Of a stretch of DNA of 64,000 nt, positions 8,931 through 17,439 are shown piece by piece. Position numbers and translations under genes: made by a program. Positions within the stretch are counted from its first letter, which is position 1. The number at the start of each line of letters is the position of its first letter. Origin of the DNA: Bacillota bacterium (lineage in GTDB: Bacteria > Bacillota > Clostridia > Christensenellales > SZUA-584); assembly GCA_023408075.1 (NCBI GenBank), contig JAEYKW010000005.1, positions 47,343 to 111,342 of the forward strand. The letters run 5' to 3'. The notes beneath the pieces are model-generated. The model saw nothing but the letters and a program-made list of their open reading frames with translations. It did not search any database and was not told the DNA's origin.

Positions 8931-10058
8931 ATGAATAGACGGCGAACCAGGCGAATCTCAAAACTGAAAAGGACAACCAACCATATCGTCCGCTCTTTTA
9001 TGCACTTAAGCAAGCGGACGCGTATTGCTCTGCTGGGTGGCGCCGTTTTGCTGCTTGCCGCTGTCATTGTGATTGTGTCTTTGCCGCATGATATCGCTGT
9101 GCTCTCACCTCAGGACGATGGGACAGCCATCGCTGCTGCCGGCGATATGGATATTCTGCCCAGCCAGACGCCCGAGCCTTTACCCTCGCCGTCACCCATT
9201 CCCACGCCGACACCCGACCCGACACTGCAGCGCGGCGATGAAAACGAACGCGTCCAGCAGCTTCAGGAACGGCTTATGGAACTCAATTATCTGGATATTG
9301 ACGAGACCACTCAGCTTTACGGCCCGGCCACTGAGCACGCCGTACAGCTTTTTCAACGTCAGCATGGTATTCAGCAGGATGGCATCGCAGGCCCCGCGAC
9401 GCTCGATAAGATTCATGCACCCGATGCCCAAAACTATATGCTTCTTGAAGGCGCCGAGGGCGAAGACGTGACCAACCTGCAAAGGCAGCTCGTTGACCTT
9501 GGGTATCTTAATAAGACCACCGGCTATTATGGCACAGAAACGATAGATGCGATCAAAGAATTTCAATCCCGCAACGGGCTTTCTGCGGACGGTCAAACCG
9601 GGCCTCAAACACTTGACGTGATCTATTCCCCGGATGCCAAACCCAGCAAGAACAAAGTTCAGGCCGCGAAGCGACGTGCAAATATCGTGGAGATGATTGA
9701 TGTTGCGAAGGATCAGCTCGGTGACCCGTACCGAAGCGGCCACGAAGGCCCCGATTCGTTCGACTGCTCCGGCCTTGTGTACTACTGTCTCAAGCAGGCG
9801 GGTTCCTCACGCGGCCGCTATAACGCGGCCGGGTATTCACAGGTATCAGACTGGGAGAAGATCACGTCGATGAACGATCTGGAGAAAGGCGATCTTCTGT
9901 TTTTCAGCACGAACGGTAAAAAAGTAGGACATACCGGAATATATATCGGCAACGGGCAAATGGTTGATGCGTCATCTTCAAACGGTAAAGTTGTAAAGCG
10001 TTCTTGTGTGACGCCATTTTGGAAAAGAAACTTTGTCTGTGCACGCAGGCCGTGGTAA
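8931..10058 (+). CDS. Membrane-anchored NlpC/P60 peptidoglycan endopeptidase
   Basis: Likely cuts stem-peptide bonds in the cell wall. The 375 residues begin with a basic cytoplasmic tail, then one membrane segment (about 32-51), a Pro/Thr/Ser-rich spacer, and two peptidoglycan-binding type 1 domains (about 98-160 and 171-232). A C-terminal NlpC/P60 domain (about 255-375) has Cys279 in DSFDCSGLVY and His334 in VGHTGIYIG as catalytic residues. There is no signal-peptidase site, so it stays anchored. The ATG at 8931 follows AGAGAGG. A WalR-type box and a promoter precede it; a strong terminator follows. It is a single-gene unit. Confidence 0.92.
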   Translation: MNRRRTRRISKLKRTTNHIVRSFMHLSKRTRIALLGGAVLLLAAVIVIVSLPHDIAVLSPQDDGTAIAAAGDMDILPSQTPEPLPSPSPIPTPTPDPTLQRGDENERVQQLQERLMELNYLDIDETTQLYGPATEHAVQLFQRQHGIQQDGIAGPATLDKIHAPDAQNYMLLEGAEGEDVTNLQRQLVDLGYLNKTTGYYGTETIDAIKEFQSRNGLSADGQTGPQTLDVIYSPDAKPSKNKVQAAKRRANIVEMIDVAKDQLGDPYRSGHEGPDSFDCSGLVYYCLKQAGSSRGRYNAAGYSQVSDWEKITSMNDLEKGDLLFFSTNGKKVGHTGIYIGNGQMVDASSSNGKVVKRSCVTPFWKRNFVCARRPW

Positions 10059-10077
10059 CAGCCATATTCACGCACGA

Positions 10078-10109
10078 AAGCCGCCCGGTCGTCACCGCGG
10101 CGGCTTTTT
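10078..10109 (+). terminator. Rho-independent terminator of the NlpC/P60 gene
   Basis: AAAGCCGCC (10078-10086) pairs with GGCGGCTTT (10099-10107) and runs into five Ts. Confidence 0.85.
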
Positions 10110-10326
10110 CATATATGCTGATACGAAACCGCTCGTCAATGCTTGGACGAAGCGAATGAAAAAACAAGTAGTTAATAATAGCGGATTTGGTCATTGGTAA
10201 ATCAGGTTCAGAGCCAGCCATACAGTCCTCACATCCATAACCGCTTGCGATGCAGGCAGCACAAGTGCCCTTTTAAAGCGCAGACATGCCATCCGCACAC
10301 GTGCGGTTTTGATAGAAACTGACCGC

Positions 10327-10860
10327 TTATAGCCCTCTGCAATAGCTGATAAGCTCCGCTATCGAGGCTTCGTCCGTAAAATCGACCGTCTGCCCGTAGG
10401 TATCAATAAGCTGCTTCATTTCTTCATCGCGGTCTTTTTCGTCGATTCTGTTGACCTTTTTTACAAGCAGCGACATCATCGCCTTGTGTTTGAGATTGAT
10501 GTTTTTGTAATCGATCGCGCCTCTGAAATGATAGATCTTAATAGAATTCCTGATTTCCTGCGGAAAGTTTTTTTCTATGATGTCACTGTAATCGGTCAGC
10601 CTCGGGTTCGCAAGCCCCACGGTAAACACAACGAGGTTCTTTCCTTTCAAGCCGCCATAATTCTTTGTAATGAAGTCCGAGCCGAGCACGCCGCTCGCAT
10701 AAAGCCCGCCGCCCAATATCACCGTATCGTACCCGTCCATGTCCTGCGCGCGCACTTCTGACACATCGAACAGACCGGCATCCAGCGCCTGCGCGATCCA
10801 CTGTGCATATTGTTTTGTGGACCCGTATTTGGATTTATAGACAACCGCAGCTTTACCCAT
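10327..10860 (-). CDS. Flavodoxin-domain protein (HemG-like)
   Basis: A 177-residue FMN-binding protein of the flavodoxin/HemG type. The phosphate loop is at the N-terminus (YKSKYGSTKQYAQWI), and ILGGGLYASGVLG fits the second flavin-contact loop. This group is often annotated as menaquinone-dependent protoporphyrinogen oxidase, but no haem genes are nearby, so a general flavodoxin role is safer. The ATG at 10860 has GGGAGGAA eight bases upstream. It lies 43 bases after the CPBP protease gene on the same strand and is probably co-transcribed. Confidence 0.8.
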   Translation of the reverse strand: MGKAAVVYKSKYGSTKQYAQWIAQALDAGLFDVSEVRAQDMDGYDTVILGGGLYASGVLGSDFITKNYGGLKGKNLVVFTVGLANPRLTDYSDIIEKNFPQEIRNSIKIYHFRGAIDYKNINLKHKAMMSLLVKKVNRIDEKDRDEEMKQLIDTYGQTVDFTDEASIAELISYCRGL

Positions 10861-10903
10861 CAAAATTCCTCCCAACGCTTATTTATACTGATGATACCAT
10901 GTT

Positions 10904-11650
10904 TTACGTTTGGAACAGCAAAAACACGGCGACATAGGCCAGCACATATTGTATAAAGTTCGCCCATATATGAGAGAGCACCGGTGCAAACAGGCTCTTT
11001 GTTTTTTCAAATACCGTGGCCCATGTGATGCCCAAAACAAACGTATAGGTGAGCTGCAGCGCATCAATATGCACAATTTCGAAATGCGGCGCAAACGTAT
11101 ACCCCACATGCGCCGTCATGAATATGAAGCCGCACAGCAGCGATACATGCGATACCCTCAGCCTGCCGATGCGGATATCGCCTTGCCAATGCCTCGCCAG
11201 CACGAGCACCACAAAGCTGCGGTACAGCGGTTCTTCTCCAAGGCCGGGCAGCACCGAGCCGCCGACAGCATTCTTTACGCCATAGAGCGCATCGGGCGGG
11301 CAGAAGCTCCTGAGGTAATCCAGAAACGGCGGAAAGACGATCAGCGCGAGCGCATAGAACACAATCAATATACCTGTCCATGCGAGCATAAAATGCCGCA
11401 GCGATGTCACGCTTTGCGCGCGGTTGTTCATATTGAACCCCGCATCCTTAAGACGGTTTGAGACAAACAGCTTCAGGGCGACCACGGTCAGCGCGAGTTG
11501 CAGCGCATATGCGACGAACACATAGAAAAGCTGACGCATGGCGCCATTATTAATGAATGAATAATCAATGCATTCCGACAAAGCCCTTGATGCAAGCGGG
11601 ATGGCATGCGCCGTGACAAACACAAGTATCAATATGATTGCTTTTTTCAT
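10904..11650 (-). CDS. CPBP-family intramembrane metalloprotease
   Basis: A 248-residue, very hydrophobic protein with about seven membrane segments. It has the three CPBP (CAAX protease/bacteriocin-processing) motifs: EEPLYR (Glu139, Glu140, Arg144), F-x3-H (His181) and H-x3-N (His227, Asn231). Relatives cleave within the membrane; some act in bacteriocin immunity or anti-sigma cleavage, but the substrate cannot be told here. The ATG at 11650 follows GAGGAAC. It is the first gene of a likely two-gene operon with the flavodoxin. Confidence 0.85.
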   Translation of the reverse strand: MKKAIILILVFVTAHAIPLASRALSECIDYSFINNGAMRQLFYVFVAYALQLALTVVALKLFVSNRLKDAGFNMNNRAQSVTSLRHFMLAWTGILIVFYALALIVFPPFLDYLRSFCPPDALYGVKNAVGGSVLPGLGEEPLYRSFVVLVLARHWQGDIRIGRLRVSHVSLLCGFIFMTAHVGYTFAPHFEIVHIDALQLTYTFVLGITWATVFEKTKSLFAPVLSHIWANFIQYVLAYVAVFLLFQT

Positions 11651-11846
11651 TCCGTTCCTCTTGTTCCGTTATCTTTCGATTATATAACCCGAAGACGGTT
11701 TGGACAAACAAGCAGCGTTTCCAAGCTTTTTAAAGTGGCCGGGTGACTCTGCGTTATGCGGGTGGTTATATTAATTCTGATACGCAGTAGGCTCATCAAT
11801 CTACTAAATTAGAATCTAACAATCGGTAACTTTCACATATCATCCC

Positions 11847-12158
11847 CTACATAGCATTTTCGCTTTCTGAACGATTGCTTTTCTTTGGATTCTTTGGAAA
11901 CCATCCCTTTTCAACCCTTTTCTCTTGTTCAAAGAGCTCGCGAATACTCCACAGTAACGAAAACCCCAATATGGACAGCAGGGCTGATAATATTGCCCCT
12001 ATGCTAAAGAATGAAAAACCGATACATAGTAAACCGGCTATCAGAAACATGGGCCACACCTTTGAACCGATATAATATTCCGCTTTTATAACAACAGGGT
12101 GCAGTATTCCGATAATGATAAATGCACCAATTCCTATGATGATTCCCTCACAATTCAT
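11847..12158 (-). CDS. DUF4491-type small membrane protein
   Basis: 103 residues with three hydrophobic segments and a charged C-terminal tail. The pattern HPVVIKAEYYIGSKVWP near residue 20 and ELFEQEKRVEKGWFPKNP near residue 75 match what I recall of the DUF4491 family in anaerobic Firmicutes and Bacteroidetes. No function is known. The ATG at 12158 has AAGGAG six bases upstream. It stands alone. Confidence 0.7.
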   Translation of the reverse strand: MNCEGIIIGIGAFIIIGILHPVVIKAEYYIGSKVWPMFLIAGLLCIGFSFFSIGAILSALLSILGFSLLWSIRELFEQEKRVEKGWFPKNPKKSNRSESENAM

Positions 12159-12468
12159 GCCCGACTCCTTTACTGTATATATTATGCTTTTTAAGTATCA
12201 TGTATAATCAAGCCTTTAGCTTTAGCTATACGTTTATATAAACGTAGCTATGGACAAAGAAAACCAACTCCCCACATAATTCTCATAACCGTATTGTCAA
12301 TCAGTATAAATGAAAATGTAAAAACAATATAGCCTATCCTGATAATAAACCCTTTAGATGTGTTTGATATGAATAATATGACCTTACCGATTATTTAATT
12401 GACCTGTACATTATCATGATTGAGAATAATCAGTCCAACAGGAAATTCCGGCTTTTTAGCTTCCATCA

Positions 12469-12497
12469 TTGACATTGCTATAAATATATCATATATT
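12469..12497 (+). promoter_or_regulatory. Sigma-A-type promoter of cadC
   Basis: TTGACA (12469-12474), 17-base spacer, TATATT (12492-12497). The predicted transcription start falls at the edge of the operator at 12503. Confidence 0.7.
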
Positions 12498-12502
12498 AAT
12501 AT

Positions 12503-12524
12503 TAGTTGAGCGATCATTCAACTA
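12503..12524 (-). promoter_or_regulatory. CadC/ArsR-family operator 1
   Basis: TAGTTGA (12503-12509) and TCAACTA (12518-12524) form a perfect 7-bp inverted repeat with an 8-base centre. The inner part, TGAG-N6-TTCA, resembles SmtB/CzrA-type sites. Read on the - strand it matches operator 2 at 12951-12971 in 18 of 21 bases. Placed at the predicted start of transcription, it would give autorepression. Confidence 0.65.
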
Positions 12525-12547
12525 TTCATCCTTGTGGAGGATCATGT

Positions 12548-12913
12548 ATGTACCCTTATACCGCCGATGTAGACCGATGTGATTGCAATACCATTCACGA
12601 AGATATCGTAGCCGATGTTCGTGACCATATGCCCGATGAGGATAACCTCATTGATCTTGCCGATTTATTTAAAATATTCGGCGATTCAACGCGCGTCAAA
12701 ATCTTATGCGCCTTATTTCGCGCCGAGATGTGCGTATGTGATATCGCGGTATTATTGGGCATGACGAAATCATCTATCTCCCACCAGCTCAGAGTCCTCA
12801 AGCAATCAAAGCTCGTCAAATACCGCAAAGACGGCAAGGTCGTTTACTATTCTCTCGCGGACGACCACGTGAAAACCATATTCGATCAAGGCTTGCTCCA
12901 TATATGTGAATAG
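12548..12913 (+). CDS. cadC: CadC-type ArsR-family metal-responsive repressor
   Basis: A 121-residue winged-helix repressor that leaves DNA when it binds Cd, Pb or Zn. Both metal sites of the CadC class are visible. The alpha3N site has Cys62 and Cys64 in EMCVCDIA plus N-terminal Cys11 and Cys13. The alpha5 site has Asp105, His107, His118 and Glu121 at the C-terminus. The recognition helix is TKSSISHQLRVLKQS. The ATG at 12548 is in frame with GGAGG nine bases upstream; the ATG at 12544 is out of frame. It heads the metal-resistance genes, with an operator in front and another behind. Confidence 0.93.
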   Translation: MYPYTADVDRCDCNTIHEDIVADVRDHMPDEDNLIDLADLFKIFGDSTRVKILCALFRAEMCVCDIAVLLGMTKSSISHQLRVLKQSKLVKYRKDGKVVYYSLADDHVKTIFDQGLLHICE

Positions 12914-12950
12914 CGAAGCAAGAAAGTCGGATAAAATTTTTTACCACAAC

Positions 12951-12978
12951 AGTTGAATGATGACTCACCTATTCAACT
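12951..12978 (+). promoter_or_regulatory. CadC/ArsR-family operator 2
   Basis: AGTTGAAT (12951-12958) and ATTCAACT (12971-12978) form a perfect 8-bp inverted repeat around 12 bases. The left 21 bases repeat operator 1 in inverse orientation (18 of 21 identical). It lies between cadC and the metal-export genes, so the same repressor probably controls a second transcript for export. A consensus -10 (TATAAT, 12997-13002) is downstream, but no good -35 was found. Confidence 0.6.
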
Positions 12979-13019
12979 ATCGAGAATATATATTAATATA
13001 ATATGAAAGGAGAATGACA

Positions 13020-13253
13020 ATGGCGAACATCAAAAAACAATTTGTTCTGGAAGGGCTCTGCTGCGATAACTGCGCCGCTAAAATCAAAAAGGATGTGGCT
13101 CTTCTGCCCGGCGTTATGAGCGCTAAAATCAAAGCAGGCACCGCGCTGCTGTCTGTGGCGTGCAGCACAGACGCGAATACTCTGACCGAAGATATTACCC
13201 GCATCGCGGTCTCTCACGACGAGGACATCACCGTGAGAGAATTGGAATCCTGA
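13020..13253 (+). CDS. Single-domain HMA metal-binding protein (metallochaperone-like)
   Basis: 77 residues forming one heavy-metal-associated domain with the metal loop GLCCDNCAAKIKKD. CCxxC replaces the MxCxxC of copper chaperones such as CopZ, and the same CCxxC is used in both HMA domains of the ATPase that follows. This suggests it hands metal (Cd/Zn/Pb rather than Cu) to that pump. The ATG at 13020 is preferred to 13014, because AAAGGAG ends at 13012 and leaves 7 bases. It lies 26 bases before cadA. Confidence 0.85.
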   Translation: MANIKKQFVLEGLCCDNCAAKIKKDVALLPGVMSAKIKAGTALLSVACSTDANTLTEDITRIAVSHDEDITVRELES

Positions 13254-13279
13254 AAACATAGAAAAGGAATCATGGCATT

Positions 13280-15637
13280 ATGGATGCAACAATCAAAAAA
13301 GAATTTATATTGGAGGGGCTTTGCTGCGGTAACTGCGCCGCAAAGATTGAACGTGATACCGGCAGATTAGCGGGTGTGTCCGCTGCCGCTGTTGATTTTG
13401 TTTCGAAAACCCTCGCCATAGAAATTGCGGATCATACGAAAATCCACAGCATAATCGCTCAGGCCGATGCCATCGTGAAGAGGCATGATCCACAAGTGGT
13501 TATAAGTGAAAAAGAAACGGCTCAACCCGGCATAAAGACGCTCTATCTGGAAGGGTTATGCTGCGGCGACTGTGCGCAGAAGATTGAAGCGCAGGTCAGC
13601 CGTGTTGATGGCGTCAAGTCAGCCAGCCTTGATTTTGTGACACAAAAGCTGACCATAGCAGCGGCAGACAAAAAAGACTTGCCTTTTATCATGCGGCGGG
13701 CCTCACAGATTGCGCTCGATATCGAGCCTGCCATTCGCATTTCCTATACGGATAAAAAAACGGCGGCGGATCCTCCCGCTGCTCCCCGCAAGCGGCTGCG
13801 CTTCATCGCCCTATGCACCGGAGCCGTGCTCTTCGCGCTCGGAATCGTGTTTGATTTCAGCCCGCTTGGAGAGCTGATCGCTTTCCTGCTCAGCTATTTG
13901 CTGATAGGCAGCGAAGTCGTCCTTCGGGCACTGAAGAACATAACGCGGGGTCAGGTGTTTGATGAGAATTTTCTCATGAGTGTGGCAACCGTCGGCGCTT
14001 TTATAATCGGCGAATATCCCGAGGGCGTCGCTGTTATGCTCTTTTACCAGATCGGCGAAGCGTTTCAGAGGCTGGCGGTTAACCGCTCCCGCAAATCCAT
14101 TTCCGCGCTGATGGATATTCGGCCCGACTTTGCCAATCTCAAAGTCGGGAATGAATTGCAAAGGGTCACACCCGAAGAGGTGGGCGTCGGTGACATTATC
14201 GTCGTCAAACCCGGCGAAAAGGTGCCTCTCGACGGCACAATTGCGGAAGGGTACTCCGCTCTGGATACCTCAGCGCTGACCGGTGAATCCCTCCCCCGTG
14301 ATGCGGGGCCCGGCAGCGAGGTGCTGTCCGGATCCATCAATACCAATGGTGTTCTGACCATCGAGGTTTCCAAGGAGTTCGGTGAATCGACGATCTCAAA
14401 AATCCTTGATCTTGTACAAAACGCAAGCAGCAAGAAAGCCCCGACGGAAAACTTTATTACAAAATTTGCGCGATATTATACACCCGTCGTCGTTTTCGCC
14501 GCCGTGGCGCTCGCGGCGATACCTCCTCTGGTTATTCCCGCTGCCGTTTTTTCCGATTGGGTATACCGGGCGCTCGCGTTTCTTGTGGTGTCGTGCCCCT
14601 GCGCTCTGGTGATTTCCATTCCGCTCAGCTTTTTTGGCGGCATCGGCGGCGCATCCAGAAACGGAATACTCGTTAAAGGCGGCAACTATCTGGAGGCCCT
14701 GACGAATGTCGATACGGTCGTGTTCGATAAAACAGGCACATTGACCAAGGGCATATTCAACGTCGCGCAAATAGCCGGTGCTAATGGCTGGTCGGAGCAA
14801 GAGCTGCTTTCCTATGCCGCTCATGCCGAGAGCTTTTCCAATCATCCCATTGCGTTGTCCATTCAAAGGAAATACGGCCGCGCTATTGACGCGCAAAGGC
14901 TCACGGAACAGGAGGAAATCCCCGGACAGGGTGTCCGCGTGAAGGTGGACGGAAAGCCGGTGCTGGCCGGTAATGGCAAGCTGATGGATGCCGCGGGGAT
15001 CGCGTGGCAGCCGACAGAGGCTTTGGGCAGCGTTGTTTATCTGGCCGTTGACGGCGCTTATGCGGGGTACATTGTGATTTCAGATGAGCTGAAACCCGAT
15101 AGCCGAAAAGCAATTCAGGATTTAAAAGCGCTCGGCGTCAACAACACGGCCATGCTCACCGGCGACAGCAAGGCTGTTGGGGAAAGCATTGCGCATGAAA
15201 TCGGGTTGGACTCGGTTTATACGGAGCTGCTACCCCACCAGAAGGTGGAACAGCTCGAACGGCTGGAACAGCATAAAAAGACCAGGGGCAAGCTTGTCTT
15301 TGTCGGTGACGGCATCAACGATGCGCCCGTGCTGGCAAGAGCCGACATCGGCATCGCCATGGGCGCACTGGGTTCGGATGCCGCCATAGAAGCAGCCGAT
15401 GTTATTCTGATGACCGACGAGCCTTCAAAAATTGTTTCCGCGATACGCGTCGCCCGCAAAACAAAGGCCATCATCTGGCAGAATATTCTCTTTGCCATGG
15501 GCGTTAAGGTCGCGTTGCTCAGCTTATCCGCCATCGGCATGGCGACCATGTGGGAAGCGGTGTTTGGCGACGTGGGCGTTACTGTTATAGCCATACTGAA
15601 CGCTATGCGGGCCATGAAGGTGATAAAATCGCCCTGA
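13280..15637 (+). CDS. cadA: CadA/ZntA-type P1B heavy-metal exporting ATPase
   Basis: 785 residues; exports Cd2+, Zn2+ or Pb2+ with ATP. Two N-terminal HMA domains carry CCGNC (about residue 14) and CCGDC (about 95). Membrane segments follow with the transport motif SCPCALVIS near residue 440, the phosphorylated Asp in DKTGT near 483, SNHP in the nucleotide domain, and the hinge GDGINDAPVLARADIGIAMG. The last membrane segment holds FGDVGVTVIAILNAMR, where the Asp-Gly pair marks the Zn/Cd/Pb subgroup rather than Cu pumps. The CadC gene upstream and operator 2 predict metal induction. Confidence 0.94.
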   Translation: MDATIKKEFILEGLCCGNCAAKIERDTGRLAGVSAAAVDFVSKTLAIEIADHTKIHSIIAQADAIVKRHDPQVVISEKETAQPGIKTLYLEGLCCGDCAQKIEAQVSRVDGVKSASLDFVTQKLTIAAADKKDLPFIMRRASQIALDIEPAIRISYTDKKTAADPPAAPRKRLRFIALCTGAVLFALGIVFDFSPLGELIAFLLSYLLIGSEVVLRALKNITRGQVFDENFLMSVATVGAFIIGEYPEGVAVMLFYQIGEAFQRLAVNRSRKSISALMDIRPDFANLKVGNELQRVTPEEVGVGDIIVVKPGEKVPLDGTIAEGYSALDTSALTGESLPRDAGPGSEVLSGSINTNGVLTIEVSKEFGESTISKILDLVQNASSKKAPTENFITKFARYYTPVVVFAAVALAAIPPLVIPAAVFSDWVYRALAFLVVSCPCALVISIPLSFFGGIGGASRNGILVKGGNYLEALTNVDTVVFDKTGTLTKGIFNVAQIAGANGWSEQELLSYAAHAESFSNHPIALSIQRKYGRAIDAQRLTEQEEIPGQGVRVKVDGKPVLAGNGKLMDAAGIAWQPTEALGSVVYLAVDGAYAGYIVISDELKPDSRKAIQDLKALGVNNTAMLTGDSKAVGESIAHEIGLDSVYTELLPHQKVEQLERLEQHKKTRGKLVFVGDGINDAPVLARADIGIAMGALGSDAAIEAADVILMTDEPSKIVSAIRVARKTKAIIWQNILFAMGVKVALLSLSAIGMATMWEAVFGDVGVTVIAILNAMRAMKVIKSP

Positions 15638-15725
15638 CAGCGCTTTCGTTTGAGAATAAATGAGGCACTCCAAAGTATTGAAACATAAAAGCATCTTATT
15701 GAAAACCAAGCTTTCATACAGTAAA

Positions 15726-15747
15726 GGCCGGTCCGTACGGACCGGCC
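15726..15747. repeat. 22-bp perfect GC-rich palindrome
   Basis: Each arm is GGCCGGTCCGT, with no spacer. On the - strand it is followed by TTTACT, on the + strand by no T run. It may be the weak terminator of the long leftward operon or an operator-like site. Confidence 0.45.
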
Positions 15748-15836
15748 CGGCGTGTTAAAAGTGGTTAGTGTCACTGCTATGGAAAGCAATTCATTCGCTC
15801 CTCAGCAATGACAAGTGGAGGGGCATCAAGTTGACT

Positions 15837-15860
15837 CCCGGCCACGCCGGGGATTTTTTT
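15837..15860 (+). terminator. Rho-independent terminator downstream of cadA
   Basis: CCCGGC (15837-15842), 3-base loop, GCCGGG (15846-15851), then seven Ts (15854-15860). It points rightward, so it ends the cadA transcript. Confidence 0.8.
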
Positions 15861-15986
15861 GAACAGTCGCTGATACGTCTCAAAGGCGCTCCCAAGCAGC
15901 CGACAGCCGCAAGGAAAAGAAGGCTCGTTTGAATGGCATTCCTGCGAGCAATCAATGCAACATCAAAAAAAATATGCCAGCATTGG

Positions 15987-16622
15987 TCAGATCGTCAGCT
16001 TTCTCATTTCATCTATCTGCTCTGTTGATAAAGCTCTCACGCCGCCCATCACCTGCGCGACAAACAGGCTTTGGGCAACCATTTCGAGCACCTCCATATT
16101 GAAACAGGCATCACGGATATCCTTCTCACTGAAGGTGAGCGCCCCATGTCCGCTGAGCACAACCGCCTTTGCGTCCTCGTTCTGCCGCAGGGCTCTCTCG
16201 ACCGCGCGTGGCACCTGCTCGGTGGCAGGAACGGCATAGTCCGCAACCGCAATGGCTCCGAGGTCAAGCAGCACCTCGGAAAGCGCGACCGTCTCAAACC
16301 GATACGGCGATACCGCAAAACCGGTTATAAACGGCGGATGCGAATGAACGATAGCCCGCACTCGCGGCTTCATACGATAGACAGCCAGATGCATGAGGAT
16401 GTCCCTCGCGGGCTTCATGCCGCTGATGATGTTCCCCTGCATATCCACCTTTGTGATGTGGCAGGGTTTCAGCATGGCTTTGCATAAACCCGAGGCGGTA
16501 ATCAACACCTCATCGTTGCTGAGCCTCACGCTGAAATTGCCGCCTGTCCCGACCAGCAGGTTTTTCTGGTCGAGCCTTTTTCCAATATCGATCATCATCC
16601 GTTTGATCCGACGTTCAATCAT
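15987..16622 (-). CDS. Class II (zinc) sugar-phosphate aldolase, FucA/AraD-like
   Basis: 211 residues of the L-fuculose-phosphate aldolase / ribulose-phosphate epimerase fold; would split or join a ketose 1-phosphate to dihydroxyacetone phosphate plus an aldehyde. Zinc ligands are His93 and His95 (HSHPPF) and His159 (SGHGAL). At the place of the catalytic Glu73 of FucA this protein has Asp74 (KPARD instead of the usual P-S-x-E), a conservative change. GTGGNFSVR and TASG bind phosphate. The ATG at 16622 overlaps the end of the TIM-like gene by 8 bases, so the two are translationally coupled. It is the last gene of the 19-gene operon. Confidence 0.85.
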   Translation of the reverse strand: MIERRIKRMMIDIGKRLDQKNLLVGTGGNFSVRLSNDEVLITASGLCKAMLKPCHITKVDMQGNIISGMKPARDILMHLAVYRMKPRVRAIVHSHPPFITGFAVSPYRFETVALSEVLLDLGAIAVADYAVPATEQVPRAVERALRQNEDAKAVVLSGHGALTFSEKDIRDACFNMEVLEMVAQSLFVAQVMGGVRALSTEQIDEMRKLTI

Positions 16623-17406
16623 TGACTGCCGCCTTCTCACTCCGCAGGGCATCCCTGACGCGCTGCGAGATGATGCGAAAAGTCTCCATGTTCCATGCCG
16701 ACCGGCCGATGAAAAGTCCGTCGATATTTTCGCGCACGATGAGCTGCGCCGCATTATCCGCATTCACGCTTCCGCCGTACAGTATCGGTATGTCTGCCGC
16801 AATATGCCCGAAAAGCCGGATCAAATCCTCACGGATGATACCGTGCACCTCCCCCGCATATGCCGGCTCTGCGGGCACACCGGATTCGCCGATCGACCAA
16901 ACGGGTTCATACGCAATCCATATGCGGTCAACAGCCGCCGTCGGCACGCCGCTCAGCGCAATCTTCACCTGTCTGCCAATCACCTCGGCAGTCGCTCCGT
17001 GCTGTTTCTCTTCACTGTTTTCTCCCACGCAGACGAGAGCGGTGAGCCCGTTATCGAGTGTTTTAAGCGTCTTTTTATTGACGGTATAATCGGATTCGTT
17101 GTAATATTGCCGCCGCTCCGAATGCCCGATTTCGATCAGGTCAACACCAATCTCCCGAAGCATTGGCACGGATATCTCTCCCGTATACGCGCCCTCGTCG
17201 AGCCAATGGGCGTTCTGCGCGCCGATCATGATTCCGCACGGCTTGCCGAACTGCAAAGCGGCCGCGATGCTTGTGTAAGGCGGCACCACAAAATACCGAA
17301 ACTCAGGATACTGCCTCACCATTTCACTCAGCTCGGCCATGTAAGCCACAGTCTGAGCGATGTTTTTATGCATCTTCCAATTCGTACCGAGTATGATTCG
17401 CTTCAT
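16615..17406 (-). CDS. Triosephosphate-isomerase-like enzyme (possible erythrulose-phosphate isomerase)
   Basis: 263 residues of a TIM barrel with the catalytic set Lys11 (TNWKMHK), His95 (IGHSERR) and Glu167 (AYEPVW). The flexible loop 6, normally WAIGTGKTA in glycolytic TIM, reads WSIGESGVPAEP. That altered loop occurs in TIM paralogues of sugar-catabolic clusters. Such paralogues include LerI (Mycobacterium) and EryH (Brucella), which convert L-erythrulose 1-phosphate to D-erythrulose 4-phosphate. The neighbours RpiB-like, DhaL and DhaK support this reading. A glycolytic role is less likely, since tpiA normally sits with gap and pgk. The ATG at 17406 follows AAGGACGG. Confidence 0.8.
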   Translation of the reverse strand: MKRIILGTNWKMHKNIAQTVAYMAELSEMVRQYPEFRYFVVPPYTSIAAALQFGKPCGIMIGAQNAHWLDEGAYTGEISVPMLREIGVDLIEIGHSERRQYYNESDYTVNKKTLKTLDNGLTALVCVGENSEEKQHGATAEVIGRQVKIALSGVPTAAVDRIWIAYEPVWSIGESGVPAEPAYAGEVHGIIREDLIRLFGHIAADIPILYGGSVNADNAAQLIVRENIDGLFIGRSAWNMETFRIISQRVRDALRSEKAAVND

Positions 17407-17439
17407 AATCCGTCCTTATCAGTCTCCAGCCGTTTAAGC

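Larger units (their letters stand above)
12159..12547. other. Intergenic control region before cadC
   Basis: 389 AT-rich bases between the divergent DUF4491 and cadC genes. The right end holds the cadC promoter and operator listed separately. Nothing else is recognised in the first 300 bases. Confidence 0.5.
15638..15986. other. Intergenic region between convergent operons
   Basis: 349 bases between cadA and the end of the long leftward operon. It holds a 22-bp perfect palindrome (15726-15747) and a strong rightward terminator (15837-15860). No gene is supported. Confidence 0.6.

Noticed and set aside
10293..10310. CCGCAC/GTGCGG hairpin followed by TTTT
   Set aside because: The loop of two bases is too short and no rightward gene ends nearby after the terminator at 10078-10109.
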